From an uncultured Collinsella sp. (GTDB lineage Bacteria > Actinomycetota > Coriobacteriia > Coriobacteriales > Coriobacteriaceae), in NCBI GenBank assembly GCA_959026725.1, contig CAUFMG010000011.1:24218-88217 (forward strand): a stretch of 64,000 nt of DNA, read 5' to 3'. A program made the position numbers and the translations under genes. Below, piece by piece: positions 42,257 through 49,090 of this stretch (the first letter of the stretch is position 1; every line of letters starts with the position of its first letter). The notes under the pieces are model-generated. The model saw only the letters and a program-made list of their open reading frames with translations, was not told the origin of the DNA and did no database searches.

Positions 42257-43090
42257 CTAGGCCAGAATGCCGGCCGCGGAGAGGGCGATGCCGCCCACGA
42301 TGGCGATCACGAGAAGCCAACCGGTGTTGACGTTCTTCTTGATGAGCCAGTACATAAGGCCGGTGAGGCCAAGGGAGATCATCTGGGGCATCATGCCGTC
42401 CAGGATGTCCTGGATAACGACGGTGCCCTCAGCGAACTGCAGCGGGGTGGTGGCGCCGATCAGCGTGGCGATCATGCCGCCCACGGACATAAGACCCACG
42501 ATGCCGCAGACATACATGAGCTTCTCCATGAGGTCGCCGCCCTGAAGCTTGCTCAGGTACTCGTGGCCGCCCTGATAGCCCATCTTGGCGGCGAACCAGG
42601 TGATCAGCACAGAGGGGACGATGGAGATGAGCATGGCCAGGATCGGGCCCATGATGGAGCCCTGCTGAGCCAGCTGAACGCCCAGGCCAAAGGCGATAAC
42701 GCGGATGGTGCCCTGGAAGAAGGAGTCACCGATGCCGGAAAGCGGACCCATGAGGGAGGTCTTGACCGCGTTGATCGAATCGGGATCGAAGTTCTCGGGA
42801 TCCTTGGCGTACTCCTCCTCCATGGAGGCGGTGAGGCCCAGGATAAAGGCGCTCGTCTGCGGGGTGCAGTTGTAGAACGCCATGTGACGGTGGTAAGCCT
42901 CTTTCTTAGCAGCGAGCTGCTTGGGGTCGGACTCGTCCGGATAGAGGCGATCGAGCGTGGGAACCATGCCGTAGAGGAAGCCCATGTTCATCTGACGCTC
43001 GTAGTTCCAAGAGGCCTGGATGGCCCAGGAGCGCCAGAAGAACTGGCTGACCTTCTTGTTCAGGGACACGTCCTTGGTTGCGGTTGCCAT
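42257..43090 (-). CDS. PTS mannose/fructose/sorbose-family EIID component
   Basis: A 277-residue membrane component of a mannose-class PTS permease. The N-terminal part (SQFFWRSWAIQASWNYERQMNMGFLYGMVPTL) and GLTASMEEEYAKD are typical of EIID. The C-terminal half has several hydrophobic segments, ending in a last helix about 255-277. ATG 43090 has AAGGAGGAAC upstream; the frame runs to 43207 inside EIIC. EIIC lies 13 bases upstream and the SIS gene about 200 bases downstream. Confidence 0.92.
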   Translation of the reverse strand: MATATKDVSLNKKVSQFFWRSWAIQASWNYERQMNMGFLYGMVPTLDRLYPDESDPKQLAAKKEAYHRHMAFYNCTPQTSAFILGLTASMEEEYAKDPENFDPDSINAVKTSLMGPLSGIGDSFFQGTIRVIAFGLGVQLAQQGSIMGPILAMLISIVPSVLITWFAAKMGYQGGHEYLSKLQGGDLMEKLMYVCGIVGLMSVGGMIATLIGATTPLQFAEGTVVIQDILDGMMPQMISLGLTGLMYWLIKKNVNTGWLLVIAIVGGIALSAAGILA

Positions 43091-43103
43091 AGTGTGTTCC
43101 TCC

Positions 43104-43898
43104 TTAGTCTTCGTCGTCTTCGAGCGGATCGTAGTCGGAATCGACACCGGCGGCTGCATGGGAACCGTTGAACTTGAAGCCCATGAAGACGACAGCCAGG
43201 CACACACCGATCAGAGCGACCGCGATGACGGACAGGTTGAGGTAAGCGGCGAGCAGGAAACCGATGAACAGGAACGGAGTCATACCCTTCTTGATCATCA
43301 TGGTGAGCAGCAGGGCCAAGCCGTAGGCGGTCATGATCTTGGTCGAAACGTTAAGACCAGTGGACAGCCACTCGGGAACCATGTTGACGATGGCCTGAAC
43401 CAGGTCGGTGCCAACAAAAACGGCGAGGAAGATCGGCAGGAAGTACATGACGGCGTACAGACCGGAGCCGGCGCAGATGTGCATACGGTAGGCGGTCTTG
43501 AACTTTCCGTTATCGATCGCGCTATCTGCCACATGGGTGAGGGCGGCGATGATGGAACGGAACACGATGCCGAGAAGCTGACCCAGGACGGCGACCGGGA
43601 TGGCGATCGTCATGGCGGTCTCGGCGGAAGCATCGGTCAGGCACGCAAAGGCAGCGGCCACGATGCCGCCCAGGACCATATCGGGCGGAACGGCGGCGCC
43701 GACCTGCACCAGGCCCATGGACACGAGCTCGACGGCGGCACCGACGGCAAGGCCGGTGGGCACATCGCCCAGCAGCAGACCGACGAGCGTAGCGCCAACG
43801 AGGGGCTGCTCGAAGTTAAGACGACCGAGCAGGCGGGAGTCCCACATGCAGAACACGCCGACGAGGCCGACGAGCACCGCACTGATGAACGTATTCAT
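43104..43898 (-). CDS. PTS mannose/fructose/sorbose-family EIIC component
   Basis: A 264-residue polytopic membrane protein forming the sugar channel with EIID. Family signatures are LEQPLVGATLVGLLLGDVPTG and VGAAVPPDM(V)LGGIVA, with GAAVELVSMGLVQVG between. Six to eight membrane segments; acidic C-terminus (DSDYDPLEDDED). GAAAGGAGAAGG lies before the ATG. Second gene of the operon EIIAB-EIIC-EIID-SIS. Confidence 0.93.
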   Translation of the reverse strand: MNTFISAVLVGLVGVFCMWDSRLLGRLNFEQPLVGATLVGLLLGDVPTGLAVGAAVELVSMGLVQVGAAVPPDMVLGGIVAAAFACLTDASAETAMTIAIPVAVLGQLLGIVFRSIIAALTHVADSAIDNGKFKTAYRMHICAGSGLYAVMYFLPIFLAVFVGTDLVQAIVNMVPEWLSTGLNVSTKIMTAYGLALLLTMMIKKGMTPFLFIGFLLAAYLNLSVIAVALIGVCLAVVFMGFKFNGSHAAAGVDSDYDPLEDDED

Positions 43899-43934
43899 AC
43901 CCTTCTCCTTTCAGTCAGGCAAAAGCCTGGTTGA

Positions 43935-44858
43935 TTACAACTTGGCGTCGATGTCGACGCTCTGATACGTAGGGGTCTGCTGGACGTAGAGCTTGATGCC
44001 CATGTCGAGCAGCTGGTTGACGTCGGCCTTCTGGTTGGCGTCGAGGAAGACGGAGCTGTCCTTGCCGCCGACCTGATCGGCACCGTCGTGGTTGGCGGTG
44101 GCGCCCAGGTTGATGGCGTCGAGCTTGTAGCCCTGGCAGAACTGCAGCATCTCGGCCGTGTTGCCAAAGACGAACATGACGCGCTCGCCGAGGGTGTTGA
44201 GCTTATCCATCTTGGCGAGGGCACGCTCGACGGTGAAGACGTTCAGGCGCACGCCCTGGGGCTTGGCCAGCTTAAGAGCGCCCTTCTTGATGTCATCGTT
44301 GGCGGCAGCGTTGTCGACGACGATGATGCGCTCGGCCTGAACCTTGGTGGTCCAGGTAAAGACGACCTGGCCGTGCAGCAGACGGTAGTCAAGACGTGCG
44401 AGGACGATCTTGGCGGGACCGGAGCTGTGACGGGACGCCTTGGCCTTCTTGGCGGGAGCCGCGGCGGCCTCGACCGGTGCGTTGGGGTTGGTCAGACCGG
44501 TGCGGGCCTCGTTGATGAGGGCCGCGAGCTCGGCGCCCTTGACGGGGACGGGGCTCATAGCGAGCGTCAGTGCCAACGGAATGTTGAAACCGCTGACAAC
44601 CGTGAACTTCGTGCCGTTCTTGGAAAGCTCGACCATGCTGTTGTTGACCGAGCTGCCGAGCATATCGGTCAGCACATAGACGGTGTCGTCTGCGTTGAAC
44701 GTGGCGATCATAGCCTCAACCTTATTGGTGATGGGCTCCTTGTCGTCGCGAGCAAGCGACACGACGTGGACGTTCGACACGTCGCCGAGAACCATCTCGA
44801 GCGTGTCTTTGGCGCCTGCGGCCAGGCCGCCATGAGATGCGAGAATGATCTGATTCAT
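43935..44858 (-). CDS. PTS mannose-family fused EIIAB component
   Basis: A 307-residue cytosolic phosphocarrier. The EIIA domain (1-125) has the phosphorylated His at H9 in LASHGGLAAG. An Ala/Pro/Lys linker (about 126-148) leads to EIIB with its active His at H162 in RLDYRLLHGQVVFTW. Fusion of A and B, as in E. coli ManX, keeps the phosphorelay HPr to EIIA to EIIB in one chain. First gene of the operon, with AAGGAGGAGG before the ATG. Upstream TATAAT overlaps a candidate GntR operator. Confidence 0.94.
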   Translation of the reverse strand: MNQIILASHGGLAAGAKDTLEMVLGDVSNVHVVSLARDDKEPITNKVEAMIATFNADDTVYVLTDMLGSSVNNSMVELSKNGTKFTVVSGFNIPLALTLAMSPVPVKGAELAALINEARTGLTNPNAPVEAAAAPAKKAKASRHSSGPAKIVLARLDYRLLHGQVVFTWTTKVQAERIIVVDNAAANDDIKKGALKLAKPQGVRLNVFTVERALAKMDKLNTLGERVMFVFGNTAEMLQFCQGYKLDAINLGATANHDGADQVGGKDSSVFLDANQKADVNQLLDMGIKLYVQQTPTYQSVDIDAKL

Positions 44859-44884
44859 CTTGCCTCCTCCTTTTCGTTATGGTC

Positions 44885-44904
44885 ATTATAACGTCTTATA
44901 CGTT
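44885..44904 (-). promoter_or_regulatory. PTS operon promoter with overlapping operator, site 2
   Basis: On the minus strand a consensus -10 TATAAT (44890-44885) directly adjoins the inverted repeat AACGT-ATAAG-ACGTT (44904-44890). Occupancy by a GntR dimer would block RNA polymerase. The core ACGTATAAGACGT matches site 1 (38739-38751) at 11 of 13 positions. Confidence 0.6.
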
Positions 44905-45041
44905 GCTTATATTGCTAATTAGTATAAAGACCGTTCGCGGATGAAAATCGACCGTTGACGGGTTTAACGTACTTGAAACGTTGGGGCTAGGTAGGCCGGC
45001 GCTGGCTGGATAACCCCAGGTCAGACCCTGCGCGCAATCCC

Positions 45042-46124
45042 CTATCGCACGAAGTACCAGGGGCTTTCCTGTACGGTGGGTTCCAGCGCAATGCCGGTGC
45101 GTTCTTTAAACAGATCCATGTCCTGAGATTTTTCGGTCCACCACGCGTTGGGCTTAAAGGTCATGCTCTCAATGACATGACCGACAAACACACTGTTGCG
45201 CAGCTTAGAGAAGTCGGTATTCATAATCAGGATGGACGCGAGCACCAGCACGATGCCCAGGACTTTGATCGCGCCGGCGGGCTCGGCGTAGACACCAATG
45301 CCCAACAGTACGGTGACGACCGTCTCGAATGACATTACGACGGGAACTTTCGATGTCTCGAGCCCCATGGACAGACCCTGCATATATAAGATGTAGGCCA
45401 CAGCTGTGGGGATGAGTCCAAAGCCAAGGAACAGCAGCAGCAGCTGTGGCGACATTGCCGCGGCGACATCCGGCCACGGAGCCGCGATAGCCGCCATAAC
45501 CGCACCGCCAAAAACAAAGCCCCAAAACGTGACAGCCAGCGGGTGGACCGTCTTGGTTGCTATCCGGCTAAACACCGCGAGCGACGCACCACAAAGGCCT
45601 GCAATCACGCCCGACGTGACGCCCCAAACCGAAAAATGGAAACCGGAAAGGTCGCCATTGGTCACTGCAAGCACGCAGCCAACGATGTTAAAGACAATGG
45701 CAACGAGCTTGTTGGGGGTCACGTCCTCGCGATAAAGCACGCGTCCGAGCACGACGCCAAACACCGGCGAGGTGTAGAGCAGCACCGAGGCCGTGGACAT
45801 GCCGACCTCGCCCATGCACTCGTAATAGCAGGTGTTGGCGGCGGCCAGACCGACGATACCGACAAGCGCGCAGGGGACGAGCTCTTTGGGGCTTGCCTTG
45901 AACAGGGCCAGCGGACCCTGAGCCACGGTAGACCCCTTACCCGGACGGCAGCCCATAAACATCAGGACCGGTGCCAAGATAAGCGCTCCGACCAACAAGC
46001 GAAAGGCAGCCATGCTCTGGGATGAAACGCCCATGGCCGAGATGCCGTTTACAAAGATTCCGATGCTGCCCCACATAAGCGCGGCGACCAGCACCAGCAC
46101 ATAGCCCAGATTGCTTTTCTTCAA
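45042..46124 (-). CDS. EamA/DMT-family transporter, probably co-regulated with the PTS
   Basis: A 360-residue membrane protein with ten hydrophobic segments in two EamA repeats (LVLVAALMWGSIGIFVNG at the start; a second beginning near residue 157 with FSVWGVTSGVIAGLCG). The C-terminal 55 residues are soluble and unusual for the family (EKSQDMDLFKERTGIALE). I favour the TTG start at 46124, because GAGGAGG is 5 bases before it; the GTG at 46160 has no ribosome site. A third operator-like site lies at 46164-46176. Substrate unknown, perhaps the amine or amino acid released by the deglycases. Confidence 0.83.
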   Translation of the reverse strand: MKKSNLGYVLVLVAALMWGSIGIFVNGISAMGVSSQSMAAFRLLVGALILAPVLMFMGCRPGKGSTVAQGPLALFKASPKELVPCALVGIVGLAAANTCYYECMGEVGMSTASVLLYTSPVFGVVLGRVLYREDVTPNKLVAIVFNIVGCVLAVTNGDLSGFHFSVWGVTSGVIAGLCGASLAVFSRIATKTVHPLAVTFWGFVFGGAVMAAIAAPWPDVAAAMSPQLLLLFLGFGLIPTAVAYILYMQGLSMGLETSKVPVVMSFETVVTVLLGIGVYAEPAGAIKVLGIVLVLASILIMNTDFSKLRNSVFVGHVIESMTFKPNAWWTEKSQDMDLFKERTGIALEPTVQESPWYFVR

Positions 46125-46163
46125 CGCAGCCTCCTCGGTATTGTTTCCAATATGTTTCACACT

Positions 46164-46176
46164 ACGTTATAGTCGT
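46164..46176. promoter_or_regulatory. candidate GntR operator, site 3
   Basis: ACGTTATAGTCGT, 40 bases before the DMT transporter start. It matches the reverse of site 1 (ACGTTATATACGT) at 11 of 13 positions. A TATAAC box on the minus strand overlaps it. Weaker than sites 1 and 2 because one ACGT half is broken. Confidence 0.4.
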
Positions 46177-46227
46177 TATATACATTTTTCAAGACACAAA
46201 TCGGCGGACGGAAAAATCTGCTCTACC

Positions 46228-46310
46228 TAGTCATTGGGGACGTTCTTAAATGACTAGTCGTTGGGGACGCTCCTGAATGACTAGCCATTTAAGAACGTCC
46301 CCAACGACTA
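46228..46310. repeat. GGGGACGTTCTT palindrome, family R2, copy b (three units)
   Basis: Two forward units (TAGTCATTGGGGACGTTCTT and TAGTCGTTGGGGACGCTCCT) and one inverted unit (AAGAACGTCCCCAACGACTA) are separated by AATGACTAG-like junctions. The duplicated forward arm suggests stepwise expansion of the simple palindrome at 37657-37712. Confidence 0.75.
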
Positions 46311-46330
46311 AAGCGCCGCTGGTTGAGCAT

Positions 46331-46480
46331 AAATCAGCGAGCGGGCCGCATTTGAGGCAAGGTGGCGTGAAACGAAAGGGCGCTGACCTTCTGGTCGCGC
46401 CCTTGAAGTTGAACGCCAGATTGACAAAATGCGGCCCGCGCAGCGTCGGCCCGTTACGCGGTTTGGTAAAACCGCGTAAC
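46331..46480 (-). ncRNA. conserved structured 3' element, family B, copy 3 (after SIS paralogue 3)
   Basis: The terminal hairpin 46453-46480 lies 2 bases after the stop at 46483 and has the same sequence as in copy 2. The basal stem 46341-46353 with 46427-46439 is again a different sequence that pairs perfectly. The middle stem is GGCGT/ACGCC where copy 1 has GACGT/ACGTC, and the apical invariant motif GACCAGAAGGTCA is at 46396-46384 (minus). No T-run follows. Same orientation relative to the upstream gene as the other two copies. Confidence 0.6.
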
Positions 46481-46482
46481 TC

Positions 46483-47475
46483 TTAGTAATCAAGCTTCCA
46501 CATGTAGCGGCGCGTCATGTAGTCCTTGTGAGTTACGGCAGAGAGCGCACGCATGTACACGTTGTTGAGGATCGGGGCAAAGATCAGGTGGTTGAAGTAC
46601 TCGCTCACGCTGTCCTTGATGTCGTTGAGGCCGAGCTCCTTGGCGTCGAGCTGATAGACGCGCTCGCCACCGTACTGGTTGACGAAGCGGATGCCGCGCT
46701 CGTCGTTGCAGCGGCTGCGGCCGACGCTGATGAGCTGGAACAGCGAGGTGCGCTTGTCCAGAATCTCGAAGGGGCCATGGAAGAAATCGCAGGTGTTGAT
46801 GGTGCAGGAGTCGATCTGCAGCATCTCCTGCACGTTGCAGATGCTAAAGACGTAGGCGGCACCAAAGAGCGGGCCCTGGGCCATGACGTTGATGCAGGGC
46901 TTGTCGGCGTTCTGCTCGGCCCACTTGGCAGCGAGCGGACGGGTGTACTCGACGGCCTTGCGATAGATGGGGTCGACCAAGTCGAACGCGGCCATAGCGG
47001 TCTCGTACTCGGCATAGCCCTCGGTCTGCTGCGTGAGCTCCATGGCGATCATGGTCACGACGGCGGAGTTGGTGCGGCCCATGCAGGACTCGTCGACGGC
47101 CAAGCTGTCGTACTGGATCTTGTAGTCGCAGACCTCGGTGAGGCCGGACTCGTCAACATAGATTGCGATGGTGCTGGCGCCGTGGTCCTTGGCGACCTGG
47201 GCGGCGACGATGGTCTCCTTGGTGCCGCGCATGGACACGACGACGGCCAGGGTGTTCTCGTTGACGTAGGCAGGGGTTGCGTGCACGAACTCGTTGCTGG
47301 TGTAGCTGGAGCTCACGACCTGCGTGGCCTCGTGCTCCATAAAGTACTGGGCAGGATAGTTGCCGCCGTTGGATCCACCAGCGCCAATCCACACGACGCG
47401 CTTGATGCCGCCCTTGTCTGCCTTGTCAGCCAAAACCTGGGAGACGACATCCTTAACCTGTTCCTGAGTAGTCAT
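46483..47475 (-). CDS. SIS-domain protein, FrlB/GfrF-like deglycase (paralogue 3)
   Basis: A 330-residue two-SIS protein. First domain: RVVWIGAGGSNGGNYPAQYF and a modified phosphosugar loop VVSMRGTKETIV, where paralogues 1 and 2 have HSGNT or LGGST; the Arg here could change the substrate. Second domain: INVMAQGPLFGAAYVFS and CDFFHGPFEIL, with F in place of the Y of the other two. It ends MTRRYMWKLDY. Divergent from its own GntR gene at 47681, which probably controls it. The ATG is preceded by AAAGGCTGAT. Confidence 0.8.
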   Translation of the reverse strand: MTTQEQVKDVVSQVLADKADKGGIKRVVWIGAGGSNGGNYPAQYFMEHEATQVVSSSYTSNEFVHATPAYVNENTLAVVVSMRGTKETIVAAQVAKDHGASTIAIYVDESGLTEVCDYKIQYDSLAVDESCMGRTNSAVVTMIAMELTQQTEGYAEYETAMAAFDLVDPIYRKAVEYTRPLAAKWAEQNADKPCINVMAQGPLFGAAYVFSICNVQEMLQIDSCTINTCDFFHGPFEILDKRTSLFQLISVGRSRCNDERGIRFVNQYGGERVYQLDAKELGLNDIKDSVSEYFNHLIFAPILNNVYMRALSAVTHKDYMTRRYMWKLDY

Positions 47476-47680
47476 CGTGCATCAGCCTTTCTTCTCGTTT
47501 GATGCTCTCGATGGCATACAAGTTACATACATGTTTTGGTTATGTCGACTAGTTGTATGCTATATTTGTCTTAGAAAATTTGCTGATACAGTTTTCGATA
47601 ACTTGCTAACAGCGGTTTTGTTGTTGTATTGAATACATGCTTGATTAGATACGCATACAGGTTAGATACAGGTTGATCGC
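47476..47680. promoter_or_regulatory. divergent control region between SIS paralogue 3 and GntR 3
   Basis: AT rich. An inverted repeat GCATACAA (47514-47521) / TTGTATGC (47553-47560) sits next to the SIS start. Two direct ATACAGGTT repeats, 11 bases apart (47655-47663 and 47666-47674), lie just before the GntR start. All are plausible GntR-family sites, distinct from the ACGTATA sites of the PTS group. Confidence 0.5.
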
Positions 47681-48403
47681 ATGAACGCTTCATCTAAAAA
47701 GAGACTGACCCAATACGAGCGCTTGGCGGGTACGCTTCGCGACCGCATCGCCGCCGGCATCTACGCACGCGGAGACAAGCTGCCGTCCGAGATGGAGCTC
47801 ATGGACGAATCGGGGCTGTCGCGCAGCACCGTGCGCCACGCCCTTAAGGTTCTCGTTGATGAGGGCCTGGTGCGCACCGAGCGCGGGCGTGGCGCCTTTG
47901 TGGCCGACACGCCCGCGCTCCACGAGAACAACCTAGTGTTTTCGAGCTATACCAAGCAGGTCGAAGGTCAGGGCATGAAGCCCACCACGCGCACCGTGGA
48001 CTCGGGCTTTGCCAAGGCCGCGGGCAATGCGGCCAAGTTCTTCGATGTCGCCGTGGGCAGCAAGCTCGTCAAACTTGTCCGCCTGCGTTATCTGGACGAT
48101 GCGCCGCTGTGCCTGGAGACCACCTATCTACCACCGAGCTTTGAAGCACTCATCGATCGCGATATCAACGGTTCGCTCTACGCCACGCTGCGCCAGGAAT
48201 TCCATCGCGCGCCGGCACAGGGGCATAAGACCTTTGAAGTGTGCTATGCCTCGCAAAACGAGGCGTTTTTGCTCAACGTTGAGCGCGGGCAGGCGCTGAT
48301 CCTAATCACCGACTACGTCTACGACACCGACGGCCGCCCGCTCCATGTCTCCAAGCGCATCCAACGCACCGACCGCGCCAAATACACCGAGCCCATCGGC
48401 TAA
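47681..48403 (+). CDS. GntR/HutC-family transcriptional regulator (UTRA domain), 3
   Basis: A 240-residue regulator. The winged helix at about 8-75 (TQYERLAGTLRDRIAAGIYARGD, then LSRSTVRHALKVL, RGRGAFV) is followed by a UTRA domain (SSYTKQVEGQGMKPTTRT; end DYVYDTDGRPLHVSKRIQRT). Its start has a weak AGGTTGAT site. It is the only one of the three GntR genes divergent from its SIS partner, the classic arrangement for local repression. Its stop codon is followed at once by a REP-like palindrome shared with the convergent GNAT gene. Confidence 0.87.
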   Translation: MNASSKKRLTQYERLAGTLRDRIAAGIYARGDKLPSEMELMDESGLSRSTVRHALKVLVDEGLVRTERGRGAFVADTPALHENNLVFSSYTKQVEGQGMKPTTRTVDSGFAKAAGNAAKFFDVAVGSKLVKLVRLRYLDDAPLCLETTYLPPSFEALIDRDINGSLYATLRQEFHRAPAQGHKTFEVCYASQNEAFLLNVERGQALILITDYVYDTDGRPLHVSKRIQRTDRAKYTEPIG

Positions 48404-48437
48404 CCTGCCAAAATAAACCTGTCCCTAAATGGTAGGT
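48403..48437. repeat. REP-like palindrome, family R1, copy d, joining two gene ends
   Basis: ACCTGCCAAAATAAACCTGT...ATGGTAGGT. It begins at the last base of the GntR 3 stop and overlaps the last codons and the stop of the GNAT gene (stop 48427-48425). Its CCCTTTTTGG core is altered to CCCTAAATGG here, which creates that TAG. Confidence 0.7.
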
Positions 48438-49015
48438 TTGGGGAGGTCGGGGAACCAGGTTGGTTTGGGTTGGTTGGGCGTGCGCTCGACTAAGACCAAC
48501 TCCATCCAGCACATGTCGTACCAGCGGCCGAACTTTTGGGCACAGCGGTCAAAGGCGCCCACCAGGCGATATCCCATATGGGCATGGAAATCCTGACTGT
48601 TGTGCGTCAGATACTCGTCGTCCTTGTCGTGCGGCACGGCGATGAGCGCGCACATGTTGGTGATGCCCATCGCAATCAGGCATTGCTTGAGCGCATCGTG
48701 CAGCTTGCGGCCCAGCCCGCCGTGGCGCACGTCGCGTGCCAGGTAGATCGACGTCTCGACCGACCAGTCGTATGCCTCGCGGCTGTTGAGCGGACTCACA
48801 TAGGCATAACCTACCGGACGCCCGTCCAGCTCCATCACCAAATACGGGTAGCGCTTGAGCGTGCGCTCGATGCGCCCGGCGAACTCCTCAACGCTCGGCA
48901 CCTCGTATTCGCAGGTAATCGCCGTCTGGCGCACATACGGCTCATAGATGGCAAGCAACGCCGGCGCATCATCGGGCGTCGCCAGGCGAATCGTCGGCTC
49001 GGACATCTCGGTCAT
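48425..49015 (-). CDS. GNAT acetyltransferase, phosphinothricin-acetyltransferase-like
   Basis: A 196-residue GNAT enzyme transferring acetyl from acetyl-CoA to an amine. The N-terminus IRLATPDDAPALLAIYEPYV and TCEYEVPSVEEFAGRI, the acetyl-CoA loop DVRHGGLGRKLHDAL, and the C-terminal MGYRLVGAFDRCAQKFGRWYD are of the PAT/YncA type, which acts on phosphinothricin, methionine sulfoximine or similar compounds; the natural substrate is unknown. ATG 49015 has GGAGAAGG upstream; MSEP at 49006 is an alternative. The last residues are encoded by the REP-like repeat at 48403-48437. Confidence 0.87.
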   Translation of the reverse strand: MTEMSEPTIRLATPDDAPALLAIYEPYVRQTAITCEYEVPSVEEFAGRIERTLKRYPYLVMELDGRPVGYAYVSPLNSREAYDWSVETSIYLARDVRHGGLGRKLHDALKQCLIAMGITNMCALIAVPHDKDDEYLTHNSQDFHAHMGYRLVGAFDRCAQKFGRWYDMCWMELVLVERTPNQPKPTWFPDLPKPTI

Positions 49016-49030
49016 ACAACCCTTCTCCCC

Positions 49031-49073
49031 AAAAGCAAAGGCCGCCCTGCGCCAAACCCAGCGCAAGGCGGCC
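49031..49073 (-). terminator. terminator after threonine aldolase
   Basis: Stem GGCCGCC/GGCGGCC extended by CGC/GCG (49040-49073), followed on the minus strand by TTTGCTTTTG. It separates the aldolase from the GNAT gene. Confidence 0.78.
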
Positions 49074-49090
49074 CTCGTCATTGCATCAAG

